From: Micromonospora terminaliae
GTDB taxonomy: Bacteria; Actinomycetota; Actinomycetes; Mycobacteriales; Micromonosporaceae
Assembly (NCBI RefSeq): GCF_009671205.1
Contig: NZ_CP045309.1
Span: 1,116,001 to 1,180,000 of the forward strand
Direction: 5' to 3'
Length of the DNA stretch: 64,000 bases
Below are positions 63,583 to 64,000 of this stretch, piece after piece. A model generated the notes under the pieces. That model was given only the letters and a program-made list of their open reading frames with translations, was not told the DNA's origin and did not search any database. How positions within the stretch are numbered: the first letter of the stretch is position 1; the number at the start of each line of letters is the position of its first letter. The position numbers were made by a program, and so were the translations under genes.

Positions 63583-64000
63583 ATGCAGTTCGGGATTTTC
63601 ACCGTCGGCGACGTCACGGTCGACCCGACCACCGGGCGGGCACCGTCCGAGCATGAGCGGATCAAGGCCATGGTGGCCATCGCGCAGAAGGCCGAGGAGG
63701 TCGGGCTGGACGTGTTCGCCACCGGCGAGCACCACAACCCGCCGTTCGTGCCGTCGTCGCCGACCACCATGCTCGGCTACATCGCGGCTCGCACCGAGCG
63801 GCTGCTGCTGTCCACCTCGACGACGCTGATCACCACCAACGACCCGGTGAAGATCGCCGAGGACTACGCGATGCTCCAGCACCTGGCCGGCGGCCGGGTG
63901 GACCTCATGATGGGCCGCGGCAACACCGGCCCCGTCTACCCCTGGTTCGGGCAGGACATCCGCAACGGCATCCCGCTCGCCATCGAGAACTACGACCTGC
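63583..64000 (+). CDS. LLM class flavin-dependent oxidoreductase (partial, 5' end)
   Basis: Luciferase-like monooxygenase family. The visible 139 residues show the TIM-barrel start MQFGIFTVGDVTVDP, AQKAEEVGLDVFATGEHHNPPFVPSSPTTMLGYIAART, then ERLLLSTSTTLITTNDPVKIAEDYAMLQHLAGGRVDLMMGRGNTGPVYPWF, a typical F420/FMN-binding pattern. AAGGAG precedes ATG 63583. The gene runs off the right edge; the substrate cannot be inferred. Confidence 0.88.
   Translation, partial: MQFGIFTVGDVTVDPTTGRAPSEHERIKAMVAIAQKAEEVGLDVFATGEHHNPPFVPSSPTTMLGYIAARTERLLLSTSTTLITTNDPVKIAEDYAMLQHLAGGRVDLMMGRGNTGPVYPWFGQDIRNGIPLAIENYDL

Overview
The window is chromosomal DNA of a very high-GC actinobacterium (above 70% GC by eye, not computed). 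Codons are strongly GC3-biased, GTG starts are frequent and ATGA/GTGA gene overlaps are common. A BldD orthologue, mIHF, a PriA without a helicase P-loop and the order pyrR-pyrBC-carAB-pyrD-pyrF point to Micromonosporaceae, most likely Micromonospora or a close relative. The species cannot be fixed from sequence alone. Nearly all of the window is core housekeeping chromosome. I see no tRNA, rRNA, CRISPR array, prophage, transposase or plasmid feature.

Layout. 1-4281: 3' end of a probable mltG, then aroE-aroC-aroK-aroB-aroQ (shikimate pathway). 4282-5682: an intergenic inverted repeat, then efp-nusB, closed by a strong hairpin shared with convergent bldD. 6520-17149: PyrR-type RNA element, then pyrR-pyrB-pyrC-carA-carB-pyrD-(bioA)-pyrF, the whole UMP pathway apart from pyrE, with a biotin gene inserted. 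17329-23029: mihF, a guanylate kinase homologue with a broken P-loop, rpoZ, coaBC, metK, priA. 23147-27253: the least ordinary stretch, with a two-domain P-loop kinase/ParB-like protein, a CTP-synthase-like amidotransferase divergent from a LysR regulator, and a cytochrome P450. 27296-30353: def-fmt-rsmB. 30568-34219: a secreted M28 aminopeptidase and two tandem paralogous lipoproteins. 34478-43692: rpe, a REC-GGDEF response regulator, an FMN riboswitch with ribD-ribE-ribM(pnuC)-ribBA-ribH, a large palindromic intergenic element, hisE-hisG and two membrane proteins. 43983-50065: infC-rpmI-rplT, a SpoU rRNA methyltransferase, a possible leader-peptide/attenuator region, pheS-pheT. 50116-51831: secreted GH64 beta-1,3-glucanase on the minus strand under a LacI-type palindrome. 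52063-60428: argC-J-B-D-F-R-G-H behind an ARG-box-like site. 60468-64000: YjbR-like and HTH-like proteins, a 3-methyladenine DNA glycosylase, a BNR-repeat protein paired with a MoaD/ThiS-like protein, and the 5' end of a luciferase-like oxidoreductase.

How the parts work together. The window holds nearly complete supply lines for chorismate, UMP, riboflavin/FMN and arginine, each with its own visible control: PyrR RNA binding, the FMN riboswitch, and ArgR with an ARG box. Translation genes (efp, infC, rpmI, rplT, pheST, def-fmt, rsmB) lie between them. BldD (a c-di-GMP effector) and a GGDEF response regulator in the same window connect to developmental signalling. The secreted glucanase and aminopeptidase fit a soil saprophyte. 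The best candidates for something not well described are the kinase/ParB-like fusion, the guanylate kinase homologue lacking the P-loop lysine, the sORF plus alternative hairpins upstream of pheS, the BNR/MoaD pair, and three different long intergenic inverted repeats.
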